64,000 nt of DNA from Arthrobacter sp. StoSoilA2. GTDB lineage: Bacteria; Actinomycetota; Actinomycetes; Actinomycetales; Micrococcaceae. The stretch lies in NCBI RefSeq assembly GCF_019977195.1, contig NZ_AP024643.1:3968001-4032000 (forward strand). Direction: 5' to 3'. Positions 26,664-34,969 of this stretch are shown in pieces. Within the stretch, counting starts at the first letter, position 1, and each line of letters opens with the position of its first letter. The notes under the pieces were generated by a model. That model did no database searches. It had not been told where the DNA came from and was given only the letters and a program-made list of their open reading frames with translations. Both the position numbers and the translations under genes were made by a program.

Positions 26664-27197
26664 ATGGGCAGCAAGGTGGCTGGCTCGGTTGTGTCCAGAC
26701 GGCTGGCAAGTGCCGCCGTCGGGCTCTTGCTCGTGCTGGGTAGCGCGCTGACGGCGTGCGAGTACACCTATGACGACGGCGGGCGTGCGGATTCCAGCCC
26801 CACAGACACTACCGGCAGCAATGTCGTGCTTCCTCCCGACCCAGCCCTGGAGCAAACCGTTACAGGTGAGGCCCTGAAAGAGTGGGCCAAAGCGGCCTTG
26901 CCGGAATCGCAGGGGCAGTCGTTCTATTCGAGCAGCGGCTTCCTGAATTCCGGTGAGTCCAGAACTGAGCAGACCGTACAGTTGCCCGGCGGAACGTACG
27001 CGGTGACGCTGGCGTGCCGCGGCACCCGCCGCGTTTCATTCGCAGTCAGCGTAGGCGAGACGGACTTGGTTGACCTGACCTTGGGATGCGCCAATGCCCG
27101 GGTGAGCGTGGTGCAGTTGGAAAAGGACGCCATCCTGGCCATCACTGTGGGTGCCCGATCCGACGCGAACTTTGCGTATCGGGTCAGCAGGCTCTGA
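26664..27197 (+). CDS. Putative lipoprotein
   Basis: A 177-residue protein with an N-terminal signal and lipobox LTAC at about residue 32, then a short Asp/Ser/Thr linker and a beta-rich domain. TLACRGTRR and LGCANARVSV hold a Cys pair placed as in the upstream protein, so these are tandem paralogues. Only 51 bp separate the genes, so they are likely co-transcribed. Confidence 0.75.
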   Translation: MGSKVAGSVVSRRLASAAVGLLLVLGSALTACEYTYDDGGRADSSPTDTTGSNVVLPPDPALEQTVTGEALKEWAKAALPESQGQSFYSSSGFLNSGESRTEQTVQLPGGTYAVTLACRGTRRVSFAVSVGETDLVDLTLGCANARVSVVQLEKDAILAITVGARSDANFAYRVSRL

Positions 27198-27210
27198 AGG
27201 GCGTTGGAGC

Positions 27211-28107
27211 TCAGGCGGCTTCGCAGCCTCCGGGGCAGCGAAGGGTTTCAGGACTTGAGGCACATTCTGCACAGTAGAGAGTCAGCGTCCGGCAGCTCAG
27301 GTTGGAGCAGTTCTCGAACTTGTTGGTGGGCGAGGCGCAGCGAACGCACTCGCCGATGGTCTTGGCTTCGTCGCTGAACTCCAGATGCATGCGTTTGTCG
27401 AATACGTAGAGCGACCCCTCCCAGAGGCCCTTGTCCTTGAAGGTTTCGCCATAGCGGACAATGCCGCCATCGAGCTGGTACACCTCTTTGAAACCGCGGT
27501 TGACCATCAAGCTTGAGAGCACCTCGCAGCGGATGCCGCCCGTGCAGTAAGTGACAACGGGCTTGTCCTTGAGGGCGTCATACTTGCCGGATTCGAGTTC
27601 CTTGATGAAGTCGTGCGTAGTGGCGACGTCCGGAACGATGGCGTCCTTGAATTTGCCGATCTCCGCCTCGAAGGCGTTGCGACCGTCGAAGAACACCACC
27701 TCTTCCCCGTCCGCTTTCTTTGCGTCCACCAGGGAGTGAAGTTCTTCAGGCTGGAGATGCTTGCCTCCGCCCACCACGCCCTTTTCGTCGACCTTCAGCT
27801 CACCGGGAGCCCCGAAGGAAACTATTTCGTCGCGGACCTTAACGCTGAGGCGTGGGAAATCGGCAGCCCCGCCCTCGGACCACTTGAAGTCGATGTCATG
27901 GAAGCCCTTGTATTCGCGCGTGGTTTTCACGTATTGCTTCATGTTGTTGAGCTCGCCGCCAACCGTGGCGTTAATACCGTCCTTGGAGATCAGGATCCGG
28001 CCGGTGAGCCCCAGTTTCTCGCAGAGGGCACGCTGCCACAGACGCACGGCGTCGGGGTCGGCGATCGGGGTAAAGCCATAGAAAAGCACAATTCGGTTCA
28101 AAGCCAC
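27211..28107 (-). CDS. trhO: tRNA uridine(34) hydroxylase (rhodanese-domain, UPF0176 family)
   Basis: A 298-residue enzyme that uses O2 to hydroxylate wobble uridine in tRNA. An N-terminal ferredoxin-like domain (about 1-95) is followed by a rhodanese domain (about 125-225) with catalytic CTGGIRCE. The C-terminal Cys pattern (CVRCASP, CSNLSC, YCAECA, CPGGC) suggests bound zinc. GTG start at 28107; no better start or obvious ribosome binding site. The 170 bp up to the divergent GNAT gene hold the promoters. Confidence 0.92.
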   Translation of the reverse strand: MALNRIVLFYGFTPIADPDAVRLWQRALCEKLGLTGRILISKDGINATVGGELNNMKQYVKTTREYKGFHDIDFKWSEGGAADFPRLSVKVRDEIVSFGAPGELKVDEKGVVGGGKHLQPEELHSLVDAKKADGEEVVFFDGRNAFEAEIGKFKDAIVPDVATTHDFIKELESGKYDALKDKPVVTYCTGGIRCEVLSSLMVNRGFKEVYQLDGGIVRYGETFKDKGLWEGSLYVFDKRMHLEFSDEAKTIGECVRCASPTNKFENCSNLSCRTLTLYCAECASSPETLRCPGGCEAA

Positions 28108-28277
28108 TATTAAAGGGTACTGGGTGTACTAAAATCCGCTGCGCTACGCTTACGGATGCACTGAAGGCCCGGAGAAACCTGACACGCTCCCAGCGCCGAA
28201 GTCACAATTTCATAAGCACGGATTCTTCCCCTGACCGGCCTCTGTTGCTTCCCCGGGCGCTGGCATAGTCTCTCTAC

Positions 28278-28973
28278 ATGAGTCCAGACGCCTTGGTTGA
28301 AGACATCGCGCACCTCTTGGAAGTCTGGGTGGCCGGCTGGTCCGGCTGCCGGGGCTATGAGTCACGTCAAGAGGGACGCTTTCCTGCCGCGCTGCGCGCC
28401 GATAAAACCGGTGACTGGGAGTACTTCGCCCATGATCCGTCCGACGAAGAGTTTGCCGCCCTCGCAGCGAAGACCGCGGAAGCCGAGACACGGATTCTGA
28501 CGGTACTCACCAATGACGTCCAGCGTTATAAGTACTTGGCCGAACAGCATGGGTTGAACGTCAACTCGGCCTCCCAGACCATGATGATCGTGGACATGGA
28601 AACCCAGGACGCCGAGGATCCCTGGCTGCCGGATGACGACCTGGAACTTGCCACTTCAGAATCCAACGGAGTCCACCACGCGGTGGTCCACTCGGGAGAG
28701 CAAGTTGCTGCCAGCGGCCGGGTGTTCGTGGTGAACGGCACTGCAGTCTTCGACAAGATCGTTACTGAGCCTGCCTTTCAGCGGCGTGGCCTGGGTAGCT
28801 TCATCATGAAGGCCCTTGCCGCCCAGGCCTTCGAGCACGACGTCCAAAACGGCCTCCTCCTCGCCTCCTTGGACGGCCAGAAGCTCTACTCCCACCTGGG
28901 GTGGGACGTTGTGTGCCACGTTCTGATGATGTCAGTGAGCACCGGTGAAGGTTCGGACCTTTCCGTAGCGTGA
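28278..28973 (+). CDS. GNAT-family N-acetyltransferase
   Basis: A 231-residue protein. The GNAT fold is in the C-terminal half, with motif A FQRRGLGSFIMKAL around residue 175 for acetyl-CoA pyrophosphate binding and LYSHLGWDV near 212. The N-terminal 110 residues are helical, with no known domain. Substrate unknown. Confidence 0.83.
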   Translation: MSPDALVEDIAHLLEVWVAGWSGCRGYESRQEGRFPAALRADKTGDWEYFAHDPSDEEFAALAAKTAEAETRILTVLTNDVQRYKYLAEQHGLNVNSASQTMMIVDMETQDAEDPWLPDDDLELATSESNGVHHAVVHSGEQVAASGRVFVVNGTAVFDKIVTEPAFQRRGLGSFIMKALAAQAFEHDVQNGLLLASLDGQKLYSHLGWDVVCHVLMMSVSTGEGSDLSVA

Positions 28974-29056
28974 AAACGCTTGTTTAACGGCCCTCGTCGA
29001 CGCCGGTCCCTTCGGGTGCCGCCGTAGGCGCCGGCGCAGAGTGACAGAATGATTTG

Positions 29057-31399
29057 GTGGCTGCACCAAATTCGCTGATCTCCCTGCTGGGCCGGACCCC
29101 GGACCCGGAGCAGCTGCGCCATGTCCACACCATCCCTGCCCGCAAGGCCGTCAACGAACCGTGGCCCGAATGGGTGCACCCGGACATCGTCCAGGCCTAC
29201 GGCTCCCTGGGCATCCACGAGCCGTACCGACACCAGGTCCAGGCCGCTAACCTCGCCCAGGCGGGCCAGCACGTGGTGATCGCAACGGGGACCGCCTCAG
29301 GGAAATCGCTCGCCTACCAACTACCCGCACTGGACGCGATCCACCGCTCGGAGCTGCGCGTATTGTCCGAGCCCGGAAAGATCCACGACGACGGTGCCGT
29401 GACACTCTATTTGTCCCCCACGAAGGCACTGGCGGCGGACCAATTGGCGGCCATCCGTGCGCTGAAGCTCCCTACGGTTCGAGCAGAAACATACGACGGC
29501 GACACCGATGTCGCGTCGCGCCGTTGGATCCGCGACCATGCCAATTTCATCCTGGCAAACCCGGACATGCTGCACTTTGGCATTCTGCCCAACCACGCGT
29601 GGTGGGCGCGGTTCTTCCGCAGGCTGCGCTATGTGATCGTGGATGAGGCACACAGTTACCGGGGTGTTTTCGGCTCGCACGTAGCCAACCTTATGAGGCG
29701 CCTTCGCCGGATCTGCGCCTACTACGGCGCCGGGAGCTCCTTCCCTGAGCCCGTATTCATCGCCGCCTCTGCCACTGCTTCCGAGCCCGCTGTCTCCTTC
29801 GGGCGGCTCATCGGTGCTCCAGTGAGGGAAGTTTCCGAAGACTGTTCTCCACATGGCTCTACAACCGTCGCGTTCTGGGAGCCAGCCTTGACAGACGTCA
29901 AGGGCGAAAACGGAGCGAAGCAACGGCGGACTGCCGTGGCCGAAACAGCCGATATCCTGGCAAACCTTGTTTCCTCGCGGGTACGGACCATTGCCTTTAT
30001 CAAGTCCCGGCGCGGTGCTGAATCGATATCGTCCATCACCAAGCGGCTCCTGGACGAGGTGGATCCCAGCTTGCCCAGCCGCGTGGCGGCCTACCGTTCC
30101 GGGTACCTGCCTGAAGAACGGCGTGCCTTGGAAAAGGCGTTGCGGTCCGGACAGCTGCTGGGGGTTTCCAGTACCTCTGCCTTGGAACTCGGCATCGATA
30201 TCTCCGGGCTTGACGCGGTTTTGGTCGCCGGCTGGCCCGGGACCAGGGCCTCGCTCTTCCAACAGATTGGACGCGCAGGAAGGGCTGGCCAGGATGCCAT
30301 AGCGGCGTTCGTGGCAAGCGACGACCCCTTGGATACATACCTTGTGAACCATCCGGAAGCCATCTTCGATGTGTCGGTCGAGGCCACAGTCTTTGATCCG
30401 GGAAACCCGTACGTCCTGGGACCTCACCTGTGCGCGGCAGCAGCGGAGTTGCCCGTAGGTCCGTCTGAGCTCGAACTCTTCGGGCCCACAGCGGAAAGCC
30501 TCCTTGACCGGCTGGTCGTGCAGGGGTATCTCCGCAAACGCCCGGCCGGATGGTTCTGGACCCATCCGGAGAGTGCAGCCGGGATGGTAAATCTGCGGGC
30601 CGACGGTGGCGGACCCGTGAGCATCGTCGACGCCGGGACAGGTTCCCTTTTGGGCACGATGGACTCGCCGCAAACGCACTATCAGGCCCACACCGGAGCG
30701 ATCTATGTCCATCAGGGGGACAGTTACCTGGTGGAGGAACTCAACGAGGCCGACCACTGCGTCATAGTGAGGCGCGTGAACCCCGATTTCTACACCACAG
30801 CCCGGGATGTAACGCAGATCGAAGTCCTGGAAACCTTGCGATCGGTTCAGTGGGGCGACATCACGGCGCACTTTGGGGACGTCAAGGTCACAACCCAAGT
30901 GGTTTCCTTCCAGCGCAAGGCATTGATATCGAACGAGATCCTGGGCGAGGAGCCGCTGGATCTCGGGGCAAGGGACCTGTTTACCAAGGCGGTTTGGTTC
31001 GTTGTGGACAACAGGTCACTGCATAGTGCCGGTCTGGTGGAAGCGCAGTTCCCCGGCGCTCTGCATGCGGCGGAACACGCGGCGATCGGCCTCCTTCCGC
31101 TGGTGGCGTCCAGTGACCGTTGGGACATTGGCGGTGTCTCCACCGCCCTGCATGCTGACACTGGGGTGCCAACGATCTTCGTCTACGACGGGCACCCCGG
31201 TGGCGCCGGTTTTGCCGAGCGAGGCTTTGAGAAGGCCAAGGTCTGGCTTACAGCCACCCGGGAGGCCATCAAGGCGTGCGAATGCGAAGCCGGCTGCCCG
31301 TCCTGTGTGCAGTCGCCAAAATGCGGCAACAAGAACAACCCACTGGACAAGGCAGCCGCCATCACACTTCTGGATGTCCTCTTGAAAGATGCGGTCTAG
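29057..31399 (+). CDS. DEAD/DEAH-box helicase of the MrfA/Hrq1 type (helicase/secretion neighbourhood)
   Basis: A 780-residue superfamily 2 helicase (GTG 29057; TTG at 29054 is equally possible). Walker A TGTASGKSLAYQLPA is near residue 80, DEAH (VIVDEAHSYRG) near 197, motif VI QQIGRAGRAG near 415. The C-terminal DUF1998 domain carries the Cys cluster CECEAGCPSCVQSPKCG. Bacillus MrfA of this family repairs mitomycin C damage. In actinobacteria this gene is the marker of the adjacent Tad-like cluster. The stop codon lies within the IS481 target duplication, so the protein is intact. Confidence 0.9.
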   Translation: MAAPNSLISLLGRTPDPEQLRHVHTIPARKAVNEPWPEWVHPDIVQAYGSLGIHEPYRHQVQAANLAQAGQHVVIATGTASGKSLAYQLPALDAIHRSELRVLSEPGKIHDDGAVTLYLSPTKALAADQLAAIRALKLPTVRAETYDGDTDVASRRWIRDHANFILANPDMLHFGILPNHAWWARFFRRLRYVIVDEAHSYRGVFGSHVANLMRRLRRICAYYGAGSSFPEPVFIAASATASEPAVSFGRLIGAPVREVSEDCSPHGSTTVAFWEPALTDVKGENGAKQRRTAVAETADILANLVSSRVRTIAFIKSRRGAESISSITKRLLDEVDPSLPSRVAAYRSGYLPEERRALEKALRSGQLLGVSSTSALELGIDISGLDAVLVAGWPGTRASLFQQIGRAGRAGQDAIAAFVASDDPLDTYLVNHPEAIFDVSVEATVFDPGNPYVLGPHLCAAAAELPVGPSELELFGPTAESLLDRLVVQGYLRKRPAGWFWTHPESAAGMVNLRADGGGPVSIVDAGTGSLLGTMDSPQTHYQAHTGAIYVHQGDSYLVEELNEADHCVIVRRVNPDFYTTARDVTQIEVLETLRSVQWGDITAHFGDVKVTTQVVSFQRKALISNEILGEEPLDLGARDLFTKAVWFVVDNRSLHSAGLVEAQFPGALHAAEHAAIGLLPLVASSDRWDIGGVSTALHADTGVPTIFVYDGHPGGAGFAERGFEKAKVWLTATREAIKACECEAGCPSCVQSPKCGNKNNPLDKAAAITLLDVLLKDAV

Positions 31400-31400
31400 C
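31395..31400. repeat. Left target-site duplication TCTAGC
   Basis: TCTAGC directly precedes the left inverted repeat and recurs at 32474-32479 after the right one. It contains the helicase stop codon TAG (31397-31399) and fits the NCTAGN preference described for IS481. Confidence 0.85.
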
Positions 31401-32473
31401 TGTATTGACCACGGACGTTGATGACGCTCGGCGTGGTTTGGTGACATGAAGAAGACCTCCGGGTGGAGTGGGGCTTGTCTAGAGTCCAATTCCACGCACG
31501 GAGGTCTTCATGTCCCACCCTAACGCTCTTCTGACGCCTCGTGGCAGGCTGCAGCTCGCGCAATGTGTCGTTGATCAGTGCTGGAGTCTGCGCCGGGCCG
31601 CGGAACGGTTCCAGGTCTCGGTTCCGACCGCCGCGCGGTGGGCGCGGCGCTACCGCGAGCACGGCCCGGCTGGGATGGAGGACCGCTCCAGCCGCCCGCA
31701 TTCTTCTCCACGGCGGACGGCAACGCGTATCGAGCGGCGGATCATCGCCCTGCGCGTCAACCGCCGGTGGGGGCCTGCCAGGATCGGTTATCTGCTGGGC
31801 ATCCACCCGTCCACTGTGCACCGCGTGCTGTCCCGTTACCGGCTGGCGAAACTGGCCTGGCTCGACCGCGGCACCGGAAGGGTGATCCGCCGCTACGAAC
31901 ACGACAGGCCCGGGGACCTGGTCCATGTCGACATCAAGAAACTCGGCCGGATCCCGGACGGCGGTGGACACCGGGTTCTGAGTAGGGCCGCCGGACGCCG
32001 AAACAAAGCCGGGACGCCGTCCAACCGCCGGCCCGGCTACCACTACCTCCACAACGCAGTCGATGACCACTCCCGCCTGGCCTACACCGAAATCCTCGCG
32101 GACGAGACAAAGGAAACAGCAGCAGCCTTTTGGCAGCGGGCCAATATCTGGTTCCAAGCCCAAGGGATCACTATCCAGCGGGTCCTGACGGACAACGGGA
32201 ACTGCTACCGGTCCAAGGCCTTCGCTCAGGCCCTGGGCCCGGACATCAAGCACAAACGCACCCGCCCCTATCGCCCGCAGACCAACGGCAAGGTCGAACG
32301 GTTCAACCGCACGATGCTGGAGGAATGGGCCTACATCCGGCCCTACCGCTCCGAGGCCGAGCGTGTCGCAGCTTTCCCCGAGTGGCTCCATGCCTACAAT
32401 CACCACCGAGCCCACACTGCCCTCAAGGGTCAGACACCGGCCAGCCGCGTCACCAACCTCCCAGGTCAATACA
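31401..32473 (+). mobile_element. IS481-family insertion sequence, 1073 bp, complete
   Basis: The ends are inverted repeats starting TGTATTGACC, matching at 23 of 27 positions (31401-31427 against the complement of 32447-32473), and are flanked by 6-bp direct repeats TCTAGC. The single transposase reading frame is intact, so the element looks complete and recent. It sits between the mrfA-type helicase (+) and the Tad-like cluster (-) and disrupts neither. Confidence 0.93.
31443..31514. promoter_or_regulatory. Hairpin covering the transposase start region
   Basis: GAAGACCTCCG (31451-31461) is exactly complementary to CGGAGGTCTTC (31499-31509), and GACAT (31443-31447) pairs with ATGTC (31510-31514). 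The right arm contains the GGAGG ribosome binding site and the ATG. In transcripts reading in from the helicase gene this would hide the start and limit transposase synthesis. Confidence 0.65.
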
Positions 32474-32478
32474 TCTAG
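31510..32478 (+). CDS. IS481-family transposase
   Basis: A 322-residue DDE transposase. An N-terminal helix-turn-helix (about 25-55; SLRRAAERFQVSVPTAARW) is followed by a second HTH with GIHPSTVHRVLSRY and the rve integrase core: HVDIKKLG (first Asp), VLTDNG (second Asp) and TNGKVERFNRTM (Glu). The ATG has GGAGG seven bases upstream. The last codons read GQYI then TAG, and that TAG (32476-32478) lies outside the element in the target duplication. Confidence 0.95.
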   Translation: MSHPNALLTPRGRLQLAQCVVDQCWSLRRAAERFQVSVPTAARWARRYREHGPAGMEDRSSRPHSSPRRTATRIERRIIALRVNRRWGPARIGYLLGIHPSTVHRVLSRYRLAKLAWLDRGTGRVIRRYEHDRPGDLVHVDIKKLGRIPDGGGHRVLSRAAGRRNKAGTPSNRRPGYHYLHNAVDDHSRLAYTEILADETKETAAAFWQRANIWFQAQGITIQRVLTDNGNCYRSKAFAQALGPDIKHKRTRPYRPQTNGKVERFNRTMLEEWAYIRPYRSEAERVAAFPEWLHAYNHHRAHTALKGQTPASRVTNLPGQYI

Positions 32479-32479
32479 C
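32474..32479. repeat. Right target-site duplication TCTAGC
   Basis: Directly follows the right inverted repeat and matches 31395-31400. It supplies the transposase stop codon. Confidence 0.85.
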
Positions 32480-32545
32480 CTGGGGCAGTCCCAACCAACA
32501 CGACGTCCCAGCCCGCTCGGTTAAGGAGGCGGCCCAGCCCCTTGC

Positions 32546-32941
32546 CTATGGAGGGGGGCCAGCCCGCGCCCTGCCTGTAGCCCTGCCGAGGAGGAACGGT
32601 TGTTCCAGTTCGGTGGCGACCTCCACCACTTCGCCCCGGACGACGTCGCAGGCTGTCACTGTGGCACCCTGCTGGCCTGCCACGCCGGCCGCCACGGCAC
32701 AGGGATCACCCGAGGCTATTCCACGCGCAGCATCGGCCGCAGCGAGAGCTGCCAGGTCTGCTGCCGACGCAGCCCGCGACGCCATGACCCCCGCTTGGGC
32801 AAGAAGCAGCAGCCCGGCAAGCAACGCCAAGACTACAAACCCCAGTGTTAGAGCCAGAATTGTGCCGGATCCTTGCTCGGGGTTTGACGCTACAGGACGC
32901 CCCTTGAGGGTTCGCAGCAGTGGTAGGCAGCGCACCCTCAC
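32546..32941 (-). CDS. TadE/TadG-like pseudopilin (helicase/secretion neighbourhood TadE-like protein)
   Basis: A 131-residue protein from GTG 32941, overlapping the previous stop as GTGA. The basic leader ends at EQGSGT and is followed by one hydrophobic helix (about 33-55, ILALTLGFVVLALLAGLLLL). The segment ASRAASAADLAALAAADAA is typical of TadG-like proteins. GSGT with Glu near the helix suggests prepilin-type processing. It is the last gene of the cluster, 72 bp from the IS481 element. Confidence 0.8.
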   Translation of the reverse strand: MRVRCLPLLRTLKGRPVASNPEQGSGTILALTLGFVVLALLAGLLLLAQAGVMASRAASAADLAALAAADAARGIASGDPCAVAAGVAGQQGATVTACDVVRGEVVEVATELEQPFLLGRATGRARAGPPP

Positions 32942-33582
32942 AACGGAATCCAAGGGTTCGCCGCAACCCGTGAGGCAGCATCCCCCGGTGGCATGTTCCG
33001 CGGTGATGCCAGTGGCGGTGATCCCAGTTCGGGCGACGACAGTTCGGGTAATGCCAGTTGCGGTGCACCGACCACCGAGGCCACCGGCAGGTCGCTCGCG
33101 TCGCTCCGAACAGATGCCCCAGCTGCTTCACCGCGGGCAGACGCCGAAGCCGTCAACGTCCAGGGGATCAGTGAGCCCAGCGAACCTCCTGCCGCTGCGG
33201 AGGCTGTCACAGTCACCCAATCGCCGTCGCTTGCCACCCCCACAGCGGCTCCCTCGCCCGCCAAGCGCCTGACGATGCCCTGCACTTCGCCGGAACTCTC
33301 ACCCCGCGCAAGGCTTCGAGCACCGGCCCTGGCCGCCTCCTCCAACCGCAGCTGCGTTATTCCTGCTGCACCGGCAGCCAACAAGAAGGCGAACAGCAAA
33401 ATCACCGCTGGCAGAGCGACTGCGAACTCAGCTGTCACGGCACCACGTTGCTTCTGTCTTGCGGGCATTTTGATTGGGAGAGTCACCCGCTTGATTGGGA
33501 GACGCGACAGCTTGATTGGGATAGGCACCAGCTTGAGTGGAAGAGGCGCCAGCTTGATTGGGAGAGGCGCCAACGAGGTCAT
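32938..33582 (-). CDS. TadE-like pseudopilin with a heptad-repeat leader
   Basis: A 214-residue protein from ATG 33582, overlapping the DUF4244 stop as ATGA. The core RGAVTAEFAVALPAVILLF (about 44-62) is the TadE signature with the conserved Glu for prepilin processing. Before it, residues 4-38 are five heptads of the form LAPLPIK, an unusual basic amphipathic leader. The C-terminal third is low-complexity (LPELSSPELGSPPLASP). Predicted minor pseudopilin of a Tad-like secretion or pilus machine. Confidence 0.8.
   Translation of the reverse strand: MTSLAPLPIKLAPLPLKLVPIPIKLSRLPIKRVTLPIKMPARQKQRGAVTAEFAVALPAVILLFAFLLAAGAAGITQLRLEEAARAGARSLARGESSGEVQGIVRRLAGEGAAVGVASDGDWVTVTASAAAGGSLGSLIPWTLTASASARGEAAGASVRSDASDLPVASVVGAPQLALPELSSPELGSPPLASPRNMPPGDAASRVAANPWIPL
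33469..33573 (-). repeat. 21-bp tandem repeat (5 units) inside the TadE-like gene
   Basis: On the plus strand the phrase CTTGATTGGGAGAGGCGCCAG recurs in degenerate form. It encodes, on the minus strand, LAPLPIK, LAPLPLK, LVPIPIK, LSRLPIK and RVTLPIK. It lies at the very 5' end of the gene, before the pilin-like core. Confidence 0.85.
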
Positions 33583-34202
33583 GGCAAGGACAGCGCGGTG
33601 CGAACCAGGTTGAGCAGGAAGCCCCGCACTTCCTCGCTCCGAAGGATAACCACCAGCAAACCAGCGAGCCCCACGGCCGCTAGCGTTGCTATGGCGTATT
33701 CCGCCGTCGCCATTCCGCCTTCGGACCCCATGAGCGGGGTTCGCCTGAGGGTGGTTTGGCTGAGGGTCGTCTGCATGGGGATGGTTTGGCTGAGAGTGTT
33801 CTGCTTTGTCTGGCTGGAAGTGGTCTGCTTGGGGCTGTTCGGCTTCGAGCTGGCCTGTCGGCGGATTCCGCTGGGTGTACGCCAGCGCAGGTAGTTGGTC
33901 CACTTGCTGGTCCAAGCTGTCCCAACCCGTTGGTTGTCCAACCGCGGGATTGCGGCCTGGCCGTGAGGTTCTACTGGAGTGAAAAGCTCGATCCCCAACT
34001 GCTCCATCCCACGCCGGTCAATCCCATTCTGTTCAATCCCGAACTGCACACCCGCGCGGTTGCCACTCTTGTTTTGTGGCGCCTCATCCTGACCGCTGCC
34101 ATTTCCCACTGATGCAACACCCGCCGGAGTTGGCGTCAGCGCACGCGAACCGTTCCGTCGCCCGGAGCGCCGGGCGGGGAGGGTGCTCGAGGGAGTTTCC
34201 AT
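33579..34202 (-). CDS. DUF4244 protein with long repetitive N-terminal extension
   Basis: A 207-residue protein. Only about 50 C-terminal residues (158-207) match DUF4244, a small Flp-like membrane protein found in this cluster: MATAEYAIATLAAVGLAGLL and then a short helix. Normal members are about 60-80 residues. The extension (1-157) is hydrophilic, with pentad-type repeats GIEQN, GIDRR, GMEQL, GIELF (about 50-74) and QTTLSQT repeats (about 126-152). ATG 34202 is supported by GAAAGGA eight bases upstream. An internal ATG at residue 158 or 164 would give a normal-length protein. Confidence 0.72.
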   Translation of the reverse strand: METPSSTLPARRSGRRNGSRALTPTPAGVASVGNGSGQDEAPQNKSGNRAGVQFGIEQNGIDRRGMEQLGIELFTPVEPHGQAAIPRLDNQRVGTAWTSKWTNYLRWRTPSGIRRQASSKPNSPKQTTSSQTKQNTLSQTIPMQTTLSQTTLRRTPLMGSEGGMATAEYAIATLAAVGLAGLLVVILRSEEVRGFLLNLVRTALSLP

Positions 34203-34378
34203 AGTGTGTTCCTTTCAAATGATCCGGCAGGTCTGCCGGGTGACATCGACTCTTCCCTGACTCGGGCCGCCCCTGAAGCCCCTGGTTCATCCAAGTGGAT
34301 AAAGACCCGCTGGGACTGGTTGTGGAGGAAGAGAGAGGCCTGTCGAGGAAGAGACGCGCATGCGCTGATGCCCTTCCC

Positions 34379-34969
34379 TTATCCAGCCGGGAGCATGGCA
34401 ATGAGGACGGGCACGATTCCCAGGCAAATGAAGGCCGGCAAGGAACAAAGGCCCAGGGGAACCACAAGCTTCACTCCCAGGGCGGCAGCTCGCTTCTCAG
34501 CGGCCCGGAATTGCTCGCGGCGTTCCCTAGCTGCTTGGGCGTAAAGAATGGAAGCCGAGGGCGCACCGGTCAATGCGGCGAAAGACAGAGCATCCTTCAA
34601 GCGCGCTACCTCGGGCTGACGCCGCGTAGGGTTTCGCCAGGCAGCCTCCCAGTCGGCCCCAATGGCCAGCGCAGCGACGACGGGACGGAGATCCTGGCTG
34701 ATTTTCGGTGCGGCACAAAGGGAAATCAGTTCCAGTGCCCGCCCGATTCCGGCACCTGCATCCAGCATGGAAGCTACGAGTTCCAGCATCATCGCCGTGT
34801 CGCGAAGCCCGTCCCCGGCAGTGGCGGCCTCCGGTTGAAGGCTGGGGTCGTCCTTGGAGTTGGGGTCCTCGGCCAAACTTGCGTACATCCGGTTTCGAAG
34901 ACCTGCCGGCCTGGCGAATCCCACAAACGCTGCCAGAGCCAGTACAGCCACGAGCGCAGACAGCATCAT
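34379..34969 (-). CDS. TadC-like type II secretion F-domain protein
   Basis: A 196-residue inner-membrane protein from ATG 34969, in an ATGATG overlap with the tadB-like stop. It has an N-terminal hydrophobic segment (ALVAVLALAAFVGFA), a T2SSF domain with LELVASMLDAGAGIGRALELI and EVARLKDALSFAALTGAP, and a C-terminal pair of membrane segments (LVVPLGLCSLPAFICLGIVP). It forms the platform with the TadB-like protein. 176 bp with a small hairpin (34224-34239) separate it from the DUF4244 gene. Confidence 0.83.
   Translation of the reverse strand: MMLSALVAVLALAAFVGFARPAGLRNRMYASLAEDPNSKDDPSLQPEAATAGDGLRDTAMMLELVASMLDAGAGIGRALELISLCAAPKISQDLRPVVAALAIGADWEAAWRNPTRRQPEVARLKDALSFAALTGAPSASILYAQAARERREQFRAAEKRAAALGVKLVVPLGLCSLPAFICLGIVPVLIAMLPAG

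Noticed and set aside
29321..30898. Long minus-strand open frame of 525 codons
   Set aside because: It lies fully antisense to the helicase gene, whose motifs are clear. The frame is open because of high GC and shows no family motif.
33585..33915. Upstream extension of the TadE-like gene (open frame up to 33915)
   Set aside because: It overlaps the DUF4244 gene in another frame. The ATG at 33582 forms an ATGA coupling, and the upstream codons mirror the neighbour's repeats.
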